Positions 26,370 through 33,578 of a DNA stretch of 64,000 nt are shown here, piece by piece (position 1 is the stretch's first letter; each line of letters starts with the position of its first letter). The notes below the pieces were generated by a model, which ran no database searches, was not told where the DNA came from, and saw only the letters and a list, made by a program, of their open reading frames with translations. A program made the position numbers and the translations under genes. Origin of the DNA: JBAZYV01 sp041658345 (GTDB taxonomy: Bacteria > Patescibacteriota > Gracilibacteria > UBA1369 > 2-02-FULL-48-14); the NCBI GenBank assembly GCA_041658345.1, contig JBBAAK010000002.1, forward strand, positions 62,001 to 126,000, read 5' to 3'.

Positions 26370-29027
26370 TTAGGCTGTGTATTTTGGCTCGGTTGCTTCC
26401 GGTAGGTCTTTATCTTTTTCTGCAAAATATATGCATCCTTTGCCTCCTTCTCCGTTAGATAGTGCAACATGCATTCTGGCATCTCTTAGTCCGATGGATT
26501 GACCTAGCTCTTGTACAGGAATCCATTTTACGAATGGTTTAAGACTGTCTGGGATCTCGATATCAGGCCCATCTTCTTTTTTAGGTAAACTGTTATGTCC
26601 ATTTGGAGCATTTTTTAAGATATCCAATTCACTTTCATTCTCTACTCTTACAGAAAAGCTTAACATTCCAGAGTTTGTCATATTTTGGAAAGCATGGCTT
26701 CCATTTGATGGCGTTGTGTCTTTAAATCTGCCAACTCCGCTAAGCTCTGTTACACCGGCGGCTTTACTGTAAGCTGAAATATCTATGCCAACTCCAAATT
26801 CGCTACCTTGATTATCTCCCCATCTACCTGGAGCCATTACATAGTACGATTTATCTGAAACGCGATCGTTTATTTGGCGAACTAGTTCTGGAATATGTCT
26901 TTTTAAATCATCAAATCCACCTCCATCGTATACGTGCGGATCTATGTAAAGTATGTGTTCTATATTTTTTGCTTTTCCACAGTTTAAGCTACTGGCTTCA
27001 AATAATTTTCTGTTTTCTGGAATGCTACTTGGGGCTTTTGTTGGCGTAAAATTTGGATGTATTTGGTGTGGCCTACATTGGACGATGTTTATCTTAAATT
27101 TGCCGTTTGCGTCTACATCAACGGTGAATTCTACGTCCACAGGCCCTAAAACTCTTTCTAGTTTTTTAACGTAATAGCGAACTAGTGTAGGCAGGTTAAA
27201 CATGCCTTTTTGATTTACGAGCTTGCCGAAATCAAACAAAGTTTTATCAGTTCGTGATCTTGCCAAATCTAATGCCTGTCTCATTGCTTTGTGTCCTTTT
27301 TGTAATTTTGCTCGGTCTGCTTCATCTATTAATTCTTGTAATGGTATTGTTTCTGTTTTGCAGGTTGCTGTGTTAAATACCGTTACTTCTGTTTGCGGGT
27401 TTTGTCCCTCTAATTTGTAGTTTGGAGCTGCAAGCCATCTTAAATGCCCTCTTCCATCTACTACTCCGTTTCCAAGCCCAAGTACTATGGTCATAGAACC
27501 CTTGCTAGGGTCTGGTCCTGGTGAAAAATGTGTTGCCGAAAGTGCAACACCGGCCATATCTGGGTAGAAATATTTTCCATGATGATTGCCGTTTAACCTT
27601 TGTACCAAAATGCCCATTTCTTCATTGTTTGTCATAAGGCCTTTTTCCATTCTATATTGCATTACCTCTTTACTGAATGCAGATCCAAAAACCTTTTTTA
27701 TTACATCTATGAATTCTTTGAATCCTGGATTTTTCTCCAAGAATTTTTTGAAGTCTTCACTGCTTTTTGGTTGGTCTTCTGTGGAAACTCTTCTACCGGA
27801 GAATATTTCACTTGCGTATCTTCCGGCAAAACTTTCTCCTCCGCCATCTGCGCTTTTTGACCTATCTTCCAGCTCCGATGAAGACCTCCCTATAGAAGGA
27901 TTGTCTCCAGTTTCTTTAGTTAATGATTGGTACATGGCAAGTAAAGAGCGCATTACATCTTCTGGGAATTCGGCATTTTCGAAGTTTGTTTGTAGGGCAA
28001 GCTTTTCGTAGGCGTCTGAATCTTGCTCGTATATATATTTTGCTATTGTTATTGCAAATAAGTCACGATTTTTTGCAACAAGTTCGTGTAGTATGCTTGA
28101 ACCTATAAAAAGGGAGTGATTTTCTTCTAGAGTGCCGTTTGAATATTCATTCCATTTCCTTTGTGCAAGGTCATCTGTGTCACCTACTGGGATTAGTCCT
28201 GATTTTCGTAGCGATTGTAGGAAATCGCCGTCAAATTCGGGGTTTTCTTTTTGCAAGATTGCGTATGCAAGGAGCACTCCTGCAGCTTTTCTTCCAATTC
28301 GTCCTTCGCTGAGTGCCGTTGGAGATTGTTTTAATATTGCATCGTAGTACCTGTATGTAAAATATTCTCTGCCTGTTTTTATCCAAGTTGGATCGTCTGT
28401 TATAAGCGCTTTTATTAACCGTTCGTGCGCTCCTTTTGCCATTGCTTTTATGAGCATTTTCTTTGGTTCGCATAATTTTGCCATTTTATCTTCGTCTTCA
28501 GTTAGTGCGATTATGTCCATGCAAATATCAAATGGCATGTTTTCTATGTCTATGTTTCTTTTTAACCTATTTTTTTCGTCAAAAAAATCATTAACTATTC
28601 TGTCTGGATTTGGTGCTTCTCTAAATTTTGCGATTGCCTCACCTATGATGCACTCTCTTTCTTTACCGTTTAATATTGCTTTGAGCGCGAAGAACGTTCT
28701 CCACCTTCTTGCTCTTATGGTGTATTCGGGAGAATTTTCTTGTTCCATTGGGCGCTCCATGCCTTCTACTTTTGTTTGTTCTCGTCTAGAAGTACGGTGT
28801 CCATCCTTGGCAATTTGCTCAAATCCTCCTTTCAAAGCTAAATAAACTTTTCTTCTGAAAAATCTTGCCATTTCTGCTAGATTTTCTGGACTAGCTTCTG
28901 TTAAACGGTCTTTAATTTTCGTAGTTGCTTCTCTTGTTTCTTGGAAAAAGCCAAGCTTTTCCAAAACTTCTTCGCTTGGGATTAGTTCGTTTGCTTTTGG
29001 TGTTTGGCTTGGTCGTTCTGTATCCAT
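26370..29027 (-). CDS. Free-standing PEP synthase/PPDK N-terminal-type (ATP-grasp) protein
   Basis: The 885-residue protein has a helical N-terminal half (1-365) of no known family and then a PPDK_N-like ATP-grasp region. IGRSSSELEDRS (near 379) followed by ESFAGRYASEIFSG matches the RSS...SFAGQ block; VLGLGNGVVDG and VDVEFTVDVD with NIVQCRPHQ (near 650) match later ATP-binding blocks. The C-terminal APGRWGDNQGSEFGVGIDIS (near 732) resembles stand-alone PEP/pyruvate-binding proteins. The phosphohistidine and PEP-binding TIM-barrel domains are absent, so it is not a full PEP synthase and the phosphate acceptor is unknown. GGAG lies 9-13 bp before the ATG, one of the few SD sites here. The 96-aa Cys protein precedes it by 12 bp. 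Confidence 0.75.
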   Translation of the reverse strand: MDTERPSQTPKANELIPSEEVLEKLGFFQETREATTKIKDRLTEASPENLAEMARFFRRKVYLALKGGFEQIAKDGHRTSRREQTKVEGMERPMEQENSPEYTIRARRWRTFFALKAILNGKERECIIGEAIAKFREAPNPDRIVNDFFDEKNRLKRNIDIENMPFDICMDIIALTEDEDKMAKLCEPKKMLIKAMAKGAHERLIKALITDDPTWIKTGREYFTYRYYDAILKQSPTALSEGRIGRKAAGVLLAYAILQKENPEFDGDFLQSLRKSGLIPVGDTDDLAQRKWNEYSNGTLEENHSLFIGSSILHELVAKNRDLFAITIAKYIYEQDSDAYEKLALQTNFENAEFPEDVMRSLLAMYQSLTKETGDNPSIGRSSSELEDRSKSADGGGESFAGRYASEIFSGRRVSTEDQPKSSEDFKKFLEKNPGFKEFIDVIKKVFGSAFSKEVMQYRMEKGLMTNNEEMGILVQRLNGNHHGKYFYPDMAGVALSATHFSPGPDPSKGSMTIVLGLGNGVVDGRGHLRWLAAPNYKLEGQNPQTEVTVFNTATCKTETIPLQELIDEADRAKLQKGHKAMRQALDLARSRTDKTLFDFGKLVNQKGMFNLPTLVRYYVKKLERVLGPVDVEFTVDVDANGKFKINIVQCRPHQIHPNFTPTKAPSSIPENRKLFEASSLNCGKAKNIEHILYIDPHVYDGGGFDDLKRHIPELVRQINDRVSDKSYYVMAPGRWGDNQGSEFGVGIDISAYSKAAGVTELSGVGRFKDTTPSNGSHAFQNMTNSGMLSFSVRVENESELDILKNAPNGHNSLPKKEDGPDIEIPDSLKPFVKWIPVQELGQSIGLRDARMHVALSNGEGGKGCIYFAEKDKDLPEATEPKYTA

Positions 29028-29039
29028 GGAAATTATCTC

Positions 29040-29330
29040 CTATTCCTTTATCGTTGATCGAAAAATCCTTGCCACTTCCAGTCTTTTTTCCGCACATACT
29101 GGCAATATGTCAGATGGAGGCTCTTCATATATGTTCCCACATGGTGATTCGCAACCCGAACATGTTTCCTTATTTACTACTACTATTGGTTTACTATTTC
29201 GGGTTTGCATTATTCGTATTGAACCTTCGGCATTCGAAACTGATAATGCAGGGGAGTGTTTTTGAAGAATTATTCCGCTATTTCCTGTGAATTCACTTAT
29301 GGTTTCGAACAATGTGCTTTTACCATTCAT
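29040..29330 (-). CDS. Small Cys-motif protein, 96 aa
   Basis: The protein is of unknown function. Its notable part is a cluster CSGCESPC (Cys 57, 60, 64) with another Cys at 79, likely to bind a metal or Fe-S centre. The same CxxCExPC pattern ends the radical-SAM-like protein at 59057-60952. It has no signal peptide. It stands 12 bp before the PPDK_N-type gene and shares its promoter, so it may be that protein's partner or substrate. Confidence 0.7.
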   Translation of the reverse strand: MNGKSTLFETISEFTGNSGIILQKHSPALSVSNAEGSIRIMQTRNSKPIVVVNKETCSGCESPCGNIYEEPPSDILPVCAEKRLEVARIFRSTIKE

Positions 29331-29360
29331 ATTTATTTTTTAAATTTGTACAAGCCTGAA

Positions 29361-29388
29361 TTGTTAGCGAAAATTGGCATTTTGTCAA
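29361..29388 (-). promoter_or_regulatory. Promoter of the 96-aa / PPDK_N operon
   Basis: On the minus strand TTGACA, 16 bp and TAACAA. The start near 29354 leaves about 24 nt before the ATG at 29330. Confidence 0.5.
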
Positions 29389-29428
29389 TATTGCAAACAC
29401 GTATTTGGCTTTGGGATTCATAAAATTT

Positions 29429-29457
29429 TTTTTGAAATTTTAAAAATCTGCTATAGT
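29429..29457 (+). promoter_or_regulatory. Possible promoter of fba-fbp
   Basis: A good -10 TATAGT (29452-29457) stands 17 bp after a weak TTTTTG. The start would lie about 23 nt before the aldolase ATG. Confidence 0.45.
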
Positions 29458-29486
29458 GGGCGGGCAAATATTTAAGATTTTCTTTT

Positions 29487-30491
29487 ATGAATCAACAAAC
29501 TTTAAGTTCAGTCGCTAAGGCGATGGTGGCCCCCGGTAAAGGTATTTTGGCTATTGATGAAAGCCATGCAACCTGTAAAAAGCGTTTTGATGCGCTCGGT
29601 GTAGAGTGCACCGAAGAAACTCGCAGGGAATATCGCGAGCTTTTGATTACGGCTCCCCAAATCGAAAATTATATAAGCGGGATGATACTTTTTGATGAAA
29701 CGCTGAGGCAAAGCACGGCAGGCGGAGTGCGTTTTGTGGATATTTTGAAAGGCAAAGGAATTTTGCCCGGAATTAAAGTGGATATGGGGCCAAAAGAACT
29801 TGCTTTGCATCCCGGCGAAATGGCTACGGAAGGCCTTGATGGGCTTCGTGATAGGCTAAGTGAATACAAAAATCTTGGAGCCGAGTTTGCAAAATGGAGG
29901 GCTGTAATAAATGTTTCTGATGTTTTGCCAAGCCCGGCTTTAATCAAGGCAAATGCTCACTCGCTCGCTCGTTATGCAGGTCTTTGCCAAGAAGCAGATA
30001 TTGTTCCAATGGTTGAGCCAGAAATTATTATGGAGGGTGATCATACAATTGAACGTTGCTACGAGGTTACTGCGAGCGTTTTGCAGGTGCTTTTCTCAGA
30101 AATGGCTGAGCAAGGAGTGTATTTTGGCGGAGCAATTTTGAAGATTAGCATGGTGCTTCCCGGTAAGGATTGTCCAGTCCAGGCGGATTTGAAAACTATC
30201 GCGGAAATGACGGTGAAATGTCTTAAAGAAAATGTGCCTGCCACTTTGGCTGGCGTTGTGTTTTTGTCCGGTGGGCAAAGTAGTGAGGAGTCAACGGTAC
30301 GACTTGATGCAATGAATAAGATTGGAGGAATGCCTTGGCCACTTAGTTTTTCTTACGGGCGAGCAATCCAAAAACCCGCGTTAAATGCTTGGGCTCAAAA
30401 TCGCTCAGACGTTTTAGGTGCGCAAAAATTGTTAGTTGAGCAAGCCCGCGCGAATTCTGAGGCTTCACTTGGACAGTACAATAACCTTTAA
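29487..30491 (+). CDS. Fructose-bisphosphate aldolase, class I
   Basis: The enzyme interconverts fructose 1,6-bisphosphate with the two triose phosphates by a Schiff base. The 334 residues are of the eukaryote-like class I type: GKGILAIDESHATCKKRF at the N-terminus, VPMVEPEIIMEGDH in the middle, GGAILKISMVLPG with the Schiff-base Lys near 219, and FLSGGQSSEESTVRLDAMN. It is followed after 3 bp by FBPase, forming a two-gene unit for hexose phosphate formation or cycling with the phosphoketolase encoded at 53.8 kb. Confidence 0.95.
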   Translation: MNQQTLSSVAKAMVAPGKGILAIDESHATCKKRFDALGVECTEETRREYRELLITAPQIENYISGMILFDETLRQSTAGGVRFVDILKGKGILPGIKVDMGPKELALHPGEMATEGLDGLRDRLSEYKNLGAEFAKWRAVINVSDVLPSPALIKANAHSLARYAGLCQEADIVPMVEPEIIMEGDHTIERCYEVTASVLQVLFSEMAEQGVYFGGAILKISMVLPGKDCPVQADLKTIAEMTVKCLKENVPATLAGVVFLSGGQSSEESTVRLDAMNKIGGMPWPLSFSYGRAIQKPALNAWAQNRSDVLGAQKLLVEQARANSEASLGQYNNL

Positions 30492-30494
30492 AAT

Positions 30495-31550
30495 ATGCTA
30501 TTTGATTATCTTCAAGAAAAAGGTGCCTCGCGTGAACTCGCTGAACTTATAGTTGAAATTGCTCGTGCGGTTGAAGAAATTTCTATCAAACTTGTCCACA
30601 CCGATACCTGCAAAGCGGGCAGTAAAAATGTTTATGGCGAGGAACAAATCGCAATGGACACTGCGTCTGAAGAAATTATGAGTCGTTATTTAAAAACAAA
30701 TCCTTATGTTTTTGGATATTGTAGTGAGGAACTGAATGAGTTTGAGAAGGCGAGTTCGGATGGAATTTTTAGCGTGTTTTATGATCCGCTTGATGGCTCC
30801 AGCTTGTTTGATGTAAATCTTTCTGTTGGGACGATTGTTGGAATCTATAAAAGTCGCGATGTTTTTGGTGAAACTCCGCGATCTCAGGTTGCTGCGCTTT
30901 ATGCGGTTTACGGTCCAAAAACGACTTTGGTGATTTCTGTTGGCAATGGCGTGCACGAATTCATGTTGACTGCGGATGGATTTACGCTTGTTTGCGAAGA
31001 TATGAAAATTGATGGTGAAAAGAAATATTTTGCTCCTGGAAATTTGCGTGCAACTGCGGAGAGGGAAGACTATTTTAAATTGGTTACGGATATGATGCGT
31101 GAAAAATACACACTTCGTTATTCAGGTGGAATGGTGCCGGACGTAAATCATATTTTAAAAAAGGGTAGCGGGATTTTTATGTATCCCGGCATGCCGTCCG
31201 CTCCCAGCGGGAAATTGAGGCTTTTGTATGAATGTGGACCACTCGCTTATTTGGTTGAGCAGGCCGGTGGAGCGTCGAGTGATGGTGCTATGGATTCCGC
31301 GTGTTGTAGCAAAAGCTGTGAATGCGACGGTGAATGTGATAAAGGCTGTTGCTGCGGTGATGGGTGCAGTGATGGCGAAGGCTGTTGTGGCTCCAGGTGC
31401 AATGATGGCAAAAGCTGTTGCGGTGGGCAGGATTGCCACGATTTTGTTTCAATTTTGGATCTTGAGATTAATTCCCTCACTCAAAAAACGCCAATTTTCT
31501 TGGGCGCTAAAGGGGAGGTTGAGAGAGCGGTTAAGGCTTTGAATGCTTAG
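30495..31550 (+). CDS. fbp: Fructose-1,6-bisphosphatase class I with a 15-Cys insertion
   Basis: The enzyme hydrolyses fructose 1,6-bisphosphate to fructose 6-phosphate. The metal and phosphate site DPLDGSSLFDVNLSVGTI (from residue 97) and the late YECGPLAYLVEQAGG are conserved. Between that block and the final FLGAKGEVERA segment, where relatives have a few residues, there is an insertion with 15 cysteines between residues 270 and 314. It contains near-tandem units of the form CCGxxCxDGxx, about 33 bp in the DNA. It resembles a metallothionein and may bind metal or act as a redox sensor. The frame is unbroken and the catalytic core intact, so the gene is probably functional. Confidence 0.93.
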   Translation: MLFDYLQEKGASRELAELIVEIARAVEEISIKLVHTDTCKAGSKNVYGEEQIAMDTASEEIMSRYLKTNPYVFGYCSEELNEFEKASSDGIFSVFYDPLDGSSLFDVNLSVGTIVGIYKSRDVFGETPRSQVAALYAVYGPKTTLVISVGNGVHEFMLTADGFTLVCEDMKIDGEKKYFAPGNLRATAEREDYFKLVTDMMREKYTLRYSGGMVPDVNHILKKGSGIFMYPGMPSAPSGKLRLLYECGPLAYLVEQAGGASSDGAMDSACCSKSCECDGECDKGCCCGDGCSDGEGCCGSRCNDGKSCCGGQDCHDFVSILDLEINSLTQKTPIFLGAKGEVERAVKALNA

Positions 31551-31612
31551 GAGCCGTAGCGGGTTTGACAATTTATGCTAACCGACGGGGCAATTGATTG
31601 TGCATGGCAGGT

Positions 31613-31678
31613 CCCATTAATTGATGGTGGCAAGTGCATTAATTGGTGCTGAAAAGTGCATTAATTGGCGCCGAAAGG
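31613..31678. repeat. 22-bp tandem repeats, three units (copy B)
   Basis: Three exact-length units read TGCATTAATTGGCGCCGAAA-like, each beginning (T/C)(G/C)CATTAATTG. The same family occurs as six units in copy A on the opposite strand. Confidence 0.75.
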
Positions 31679-31780
31679 TGAGCACGCACTCACCTGGGAA
31701 TTTGTCTAGCAGAAATGATGATTTTAACCTGTAAAATGGGCGGATTTTGTTGTAGAATTTGGGCATATTAACAATGATTT

Positions 31781-32671
31781 ATGGAAACTAACTTACTTTC
31801 TACAACCACCCACGTCACGGATCAGGATCTTTACAGGATGGCCAGAATCTATGGCAAAAGAGCAATATTTTGGAGAAGGAAATTTATAGGATTATTGCCG
31901 GAGATTTCTAAGCGCAAAATTTACGAAAAAAAAGGATTTAATAGCATTTATGAATTTTCTTTTAAGTTGGCTGGCTTAAGCGAAGACCAAGTTAGACGTG
32001 TTTTCCATTTGGAAAAACGATTTAACGAAATGCCAAGCTTAAAAAATCTACTTAGTTCCGGCGAAGTGAGTGTAAGTAAACTTGCCAGAGTTGCATCCAT
32101 TGCTACCTTGGAAAATCAAGAAAGTTTACCGGAAGTGGTAAAAACACTTCCCAGGAGTGCTGTGGAAACTTTGGTGAAGGATGAAAAATTCGCCATAAAA
32201 AACCTGGAGAACTCAAACCAAAATGGCTTATTTAAGCCACAAATCGAGGCAAAATCTGTGCCCGGCACAGTTGCGAGCTTGCTTGAACTAAGCAAACTCA
32301 ACTTAAATTCTGCAGTTACCGCACGCCTACTTGAGCTCCAAAACAAAGGACTCGATTTAAACCAAGTTCTCACGGGACTGCTGGACAAACGCGAAGAGGA
32401 AATCCAGCAAGAAAAGGCGAAAATTGCAGAAGAAATCGAACAAAAACCTGCCTCTCGCTACATCCCAGCCCGGGTTCGCAAAATTATCCAGAAAGAACAT
32501 GGCACAAAATGTTCAATCCCAAACTGCAACAAGCCGGCGGAACAGCTTCACCACACGCAAATGTTTGCACTGAGCCACGCACACAATCCGCAATTCCTCG
32601 CGCCTCTTTGCAAAAATCACCACACCCTTGCGCATTCCATCAACTTAAAAGTGCAAGAAAAACGACGTTAG
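31781..32671 (+). CDS. HNH endonuclease-domain protein, copy B
   Basis: The 296-residue copy shares a nearly identical core with copy A, from YRMARIYGKRAIFWRRKF to the C-terminal HNH motif (CSIPNC, QLHHTQMFALSHAHNPQF, LCKNHHTLAH). It lacks the ~18-residue N-terminal insertion and parts of two linkers, and it stops earlier, with VQEKRR, because the reading frame differs where copy A runs into the tail. The near identity of long DNA blocks points to recent duplication or gene conversion. It is probably a DNA nuclease; the target is unknown. Confidence 0.85.
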   Translation: METNLLSTTTHVTDQDLYRMARIYGKRAIFWRRKFIGLLPEISKRKIYEKKGFNSIYEFSFKLAGLSEDQVRRVFHLEKRFNEMPSLKNLLSSGEVSVSKLARVASIATLENQESLPEVVKTLPRSAVETLVKDEKFAIKNLENSNQNGLFKPQIEAKSVPGTVASLLELSKLNLNSAVTARLLELQNKGLDLNQVLTGLLDKREEEIQQEKAKIAEEIEQKPASRYIPARVRKIIQKEHGTKCSIPNCNKPAEQLHHTQMFALSHAHNPQFLAPLCKNHHTLAHSINLKVQEKRR

Positions 32672-32893
32672 CCGGTGTGCCATTTCCGTAGCAGGCGTAA
32701 AGCCCCGATGGGCAGGCAGGAAATCCTAAGTAGCGTGCAGGCAGGGAAGCTCGGAGAAGCATACAGATATGGATCTTTAATGCGCTTGCATGCTCTTCCC
32801 AGGCCACTTGCATTTAAAAATCAATAGTTCAACGTGGCCTGTCTCCATGGCCTTGGACTGCTGAAGGATTTTTTAGTGGCCTGCTCCCAGAGT

Positions 32894-32971
32894 GGTTCCA
32901 AATCTTTGGTGTATTTACATCGCTTGTATTAGACAAAAAAGCATCGGATGCGCTAGAATTCGCCTACGCCT
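32894..32971 (+). promoter_or_regulatory. Upstream region of the ECF sigma gene
   Basis: A -10-like TAGAAT (32954-32959) ends only 12 bp before the ATG at 32972, so the mRNA would be nearly leaderless. A TTAGAC at 32929 is 19 bp upstream. An ECF-specific, self-recognised promoter is possible but cannot be read. Confidence 0.35.
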
Positions 32972-33547
32972 ATGCAAAGTTCAGTTACGCCATCGCAGTT
33001 TGATATTGATGCAATCATCTTGTCTGCAAAAGAGGGTGATAAAGATGCTTTTGCAAAAATTTACGATATTTATTTTGATCCGATTTATCGCTATGTGTAT
33101 TTCCGTGCGCCGGCAATAGAGGCGGATGATTTGGTGGAAGTGATTTTTATAAAAGCCTGGATGAATCTTGAAAAGTACGAGAAGCGAGATGTGCAATTTT
33201 CGGCATGGCTTTTTAAGATTGCGCACAACACATTAATCGATCATTTGAGGACTCATCGTTCAATACAGCCCGTTGACGACGAAATGGAAGACAAATCCGA
33301 CAAGCAAGCTCCAAAAGTTTTAACCGAGAAAAATATTATGGGGAAAGTTGTGAGAGATGCGGTCTCCAAGCTAAAAGAGCCGTATCGTCAAGTTGTAACG
33401 CTAAAATTTTTAACGGGGCTTTCTAACGAGGAAATTGCTGAAGTGCTTGGTGAAAGAGAGGGAAATGTGCGGGTGCTTCAATTCCGTGCGCTTAAAGAAC
33501 TTAAAAAAACTCTTGCAGAAACCGGCGTAAAGCAAGAATTTTTGTAA
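32972..33547 (+). CDS. ECF-type RNA polymerase sigma factor
   Basis: The 191-residue protein has sigma region 2 (residues ~25-95: DAFAKIYDIYFDPIYRYVYF and FSAWLFKIAHNTLIDHLR) and region 4 (~130-185: LKEPYRQVVTLKFLTGLSNE followed by an EIAEVLGEREGNVRVLQFRA helix-turn-helix). It lacks regions 1 and 3, as ECF sigma factors do. It would direct polymerase to a small regulon. The next gene, 31 bp downstream, encodes a FecR/DUF5667 membrane protein likely to be its regulator. Confidence 0.93.
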   Translation: MQSSVTPSQFDIDAIILSAKEGDKDAFAKIYDIYFDPIYRYVYFRAPAIEADDLVEVIFIKAWMNLEKYEKRDVQFSAWLFKIAHNTLIDHLRTHRSIQPVDDEMEDKSDKQAPKVLTEKNIMGKVVRDAVSKLKEPYRQVVTLKFLTGLSNEEIAEVLGEREGNVRVLQFRALKELKKTLAETGVKQEFL

Positions 33548-33578
33548 TAAAGTCCCTTAATTCTCGTTCTATACATAG

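Larger units (their letters stand above)
31591..32893 (+). mobile_element. HNH element, copy B
   Basis: This 1.3-kb segment is the inverted partner of 15848-17278: CAATTGATTGTGCATGGCAG boundary, three 22-bp repeats, the 18-bp hairpin at 31677-31694, the HNH gene, then the shared tail up to GGCCTGCTCCC. The non-coding tail (32672-32893) has an AGGCCAC/GTGGCCT inverted pair near 32803 and 32834. Outside these limits the two copies are unrelated, which argues for two insertions of one unit. Confidence 0.65.

Noticed and set aside
31228..31542. Ala/Val-rich frame inside fbp
   Set aside because: It is the +1-frame shadow of the Cys repeat region; the fbp frame is continuous and conserved on both sides.
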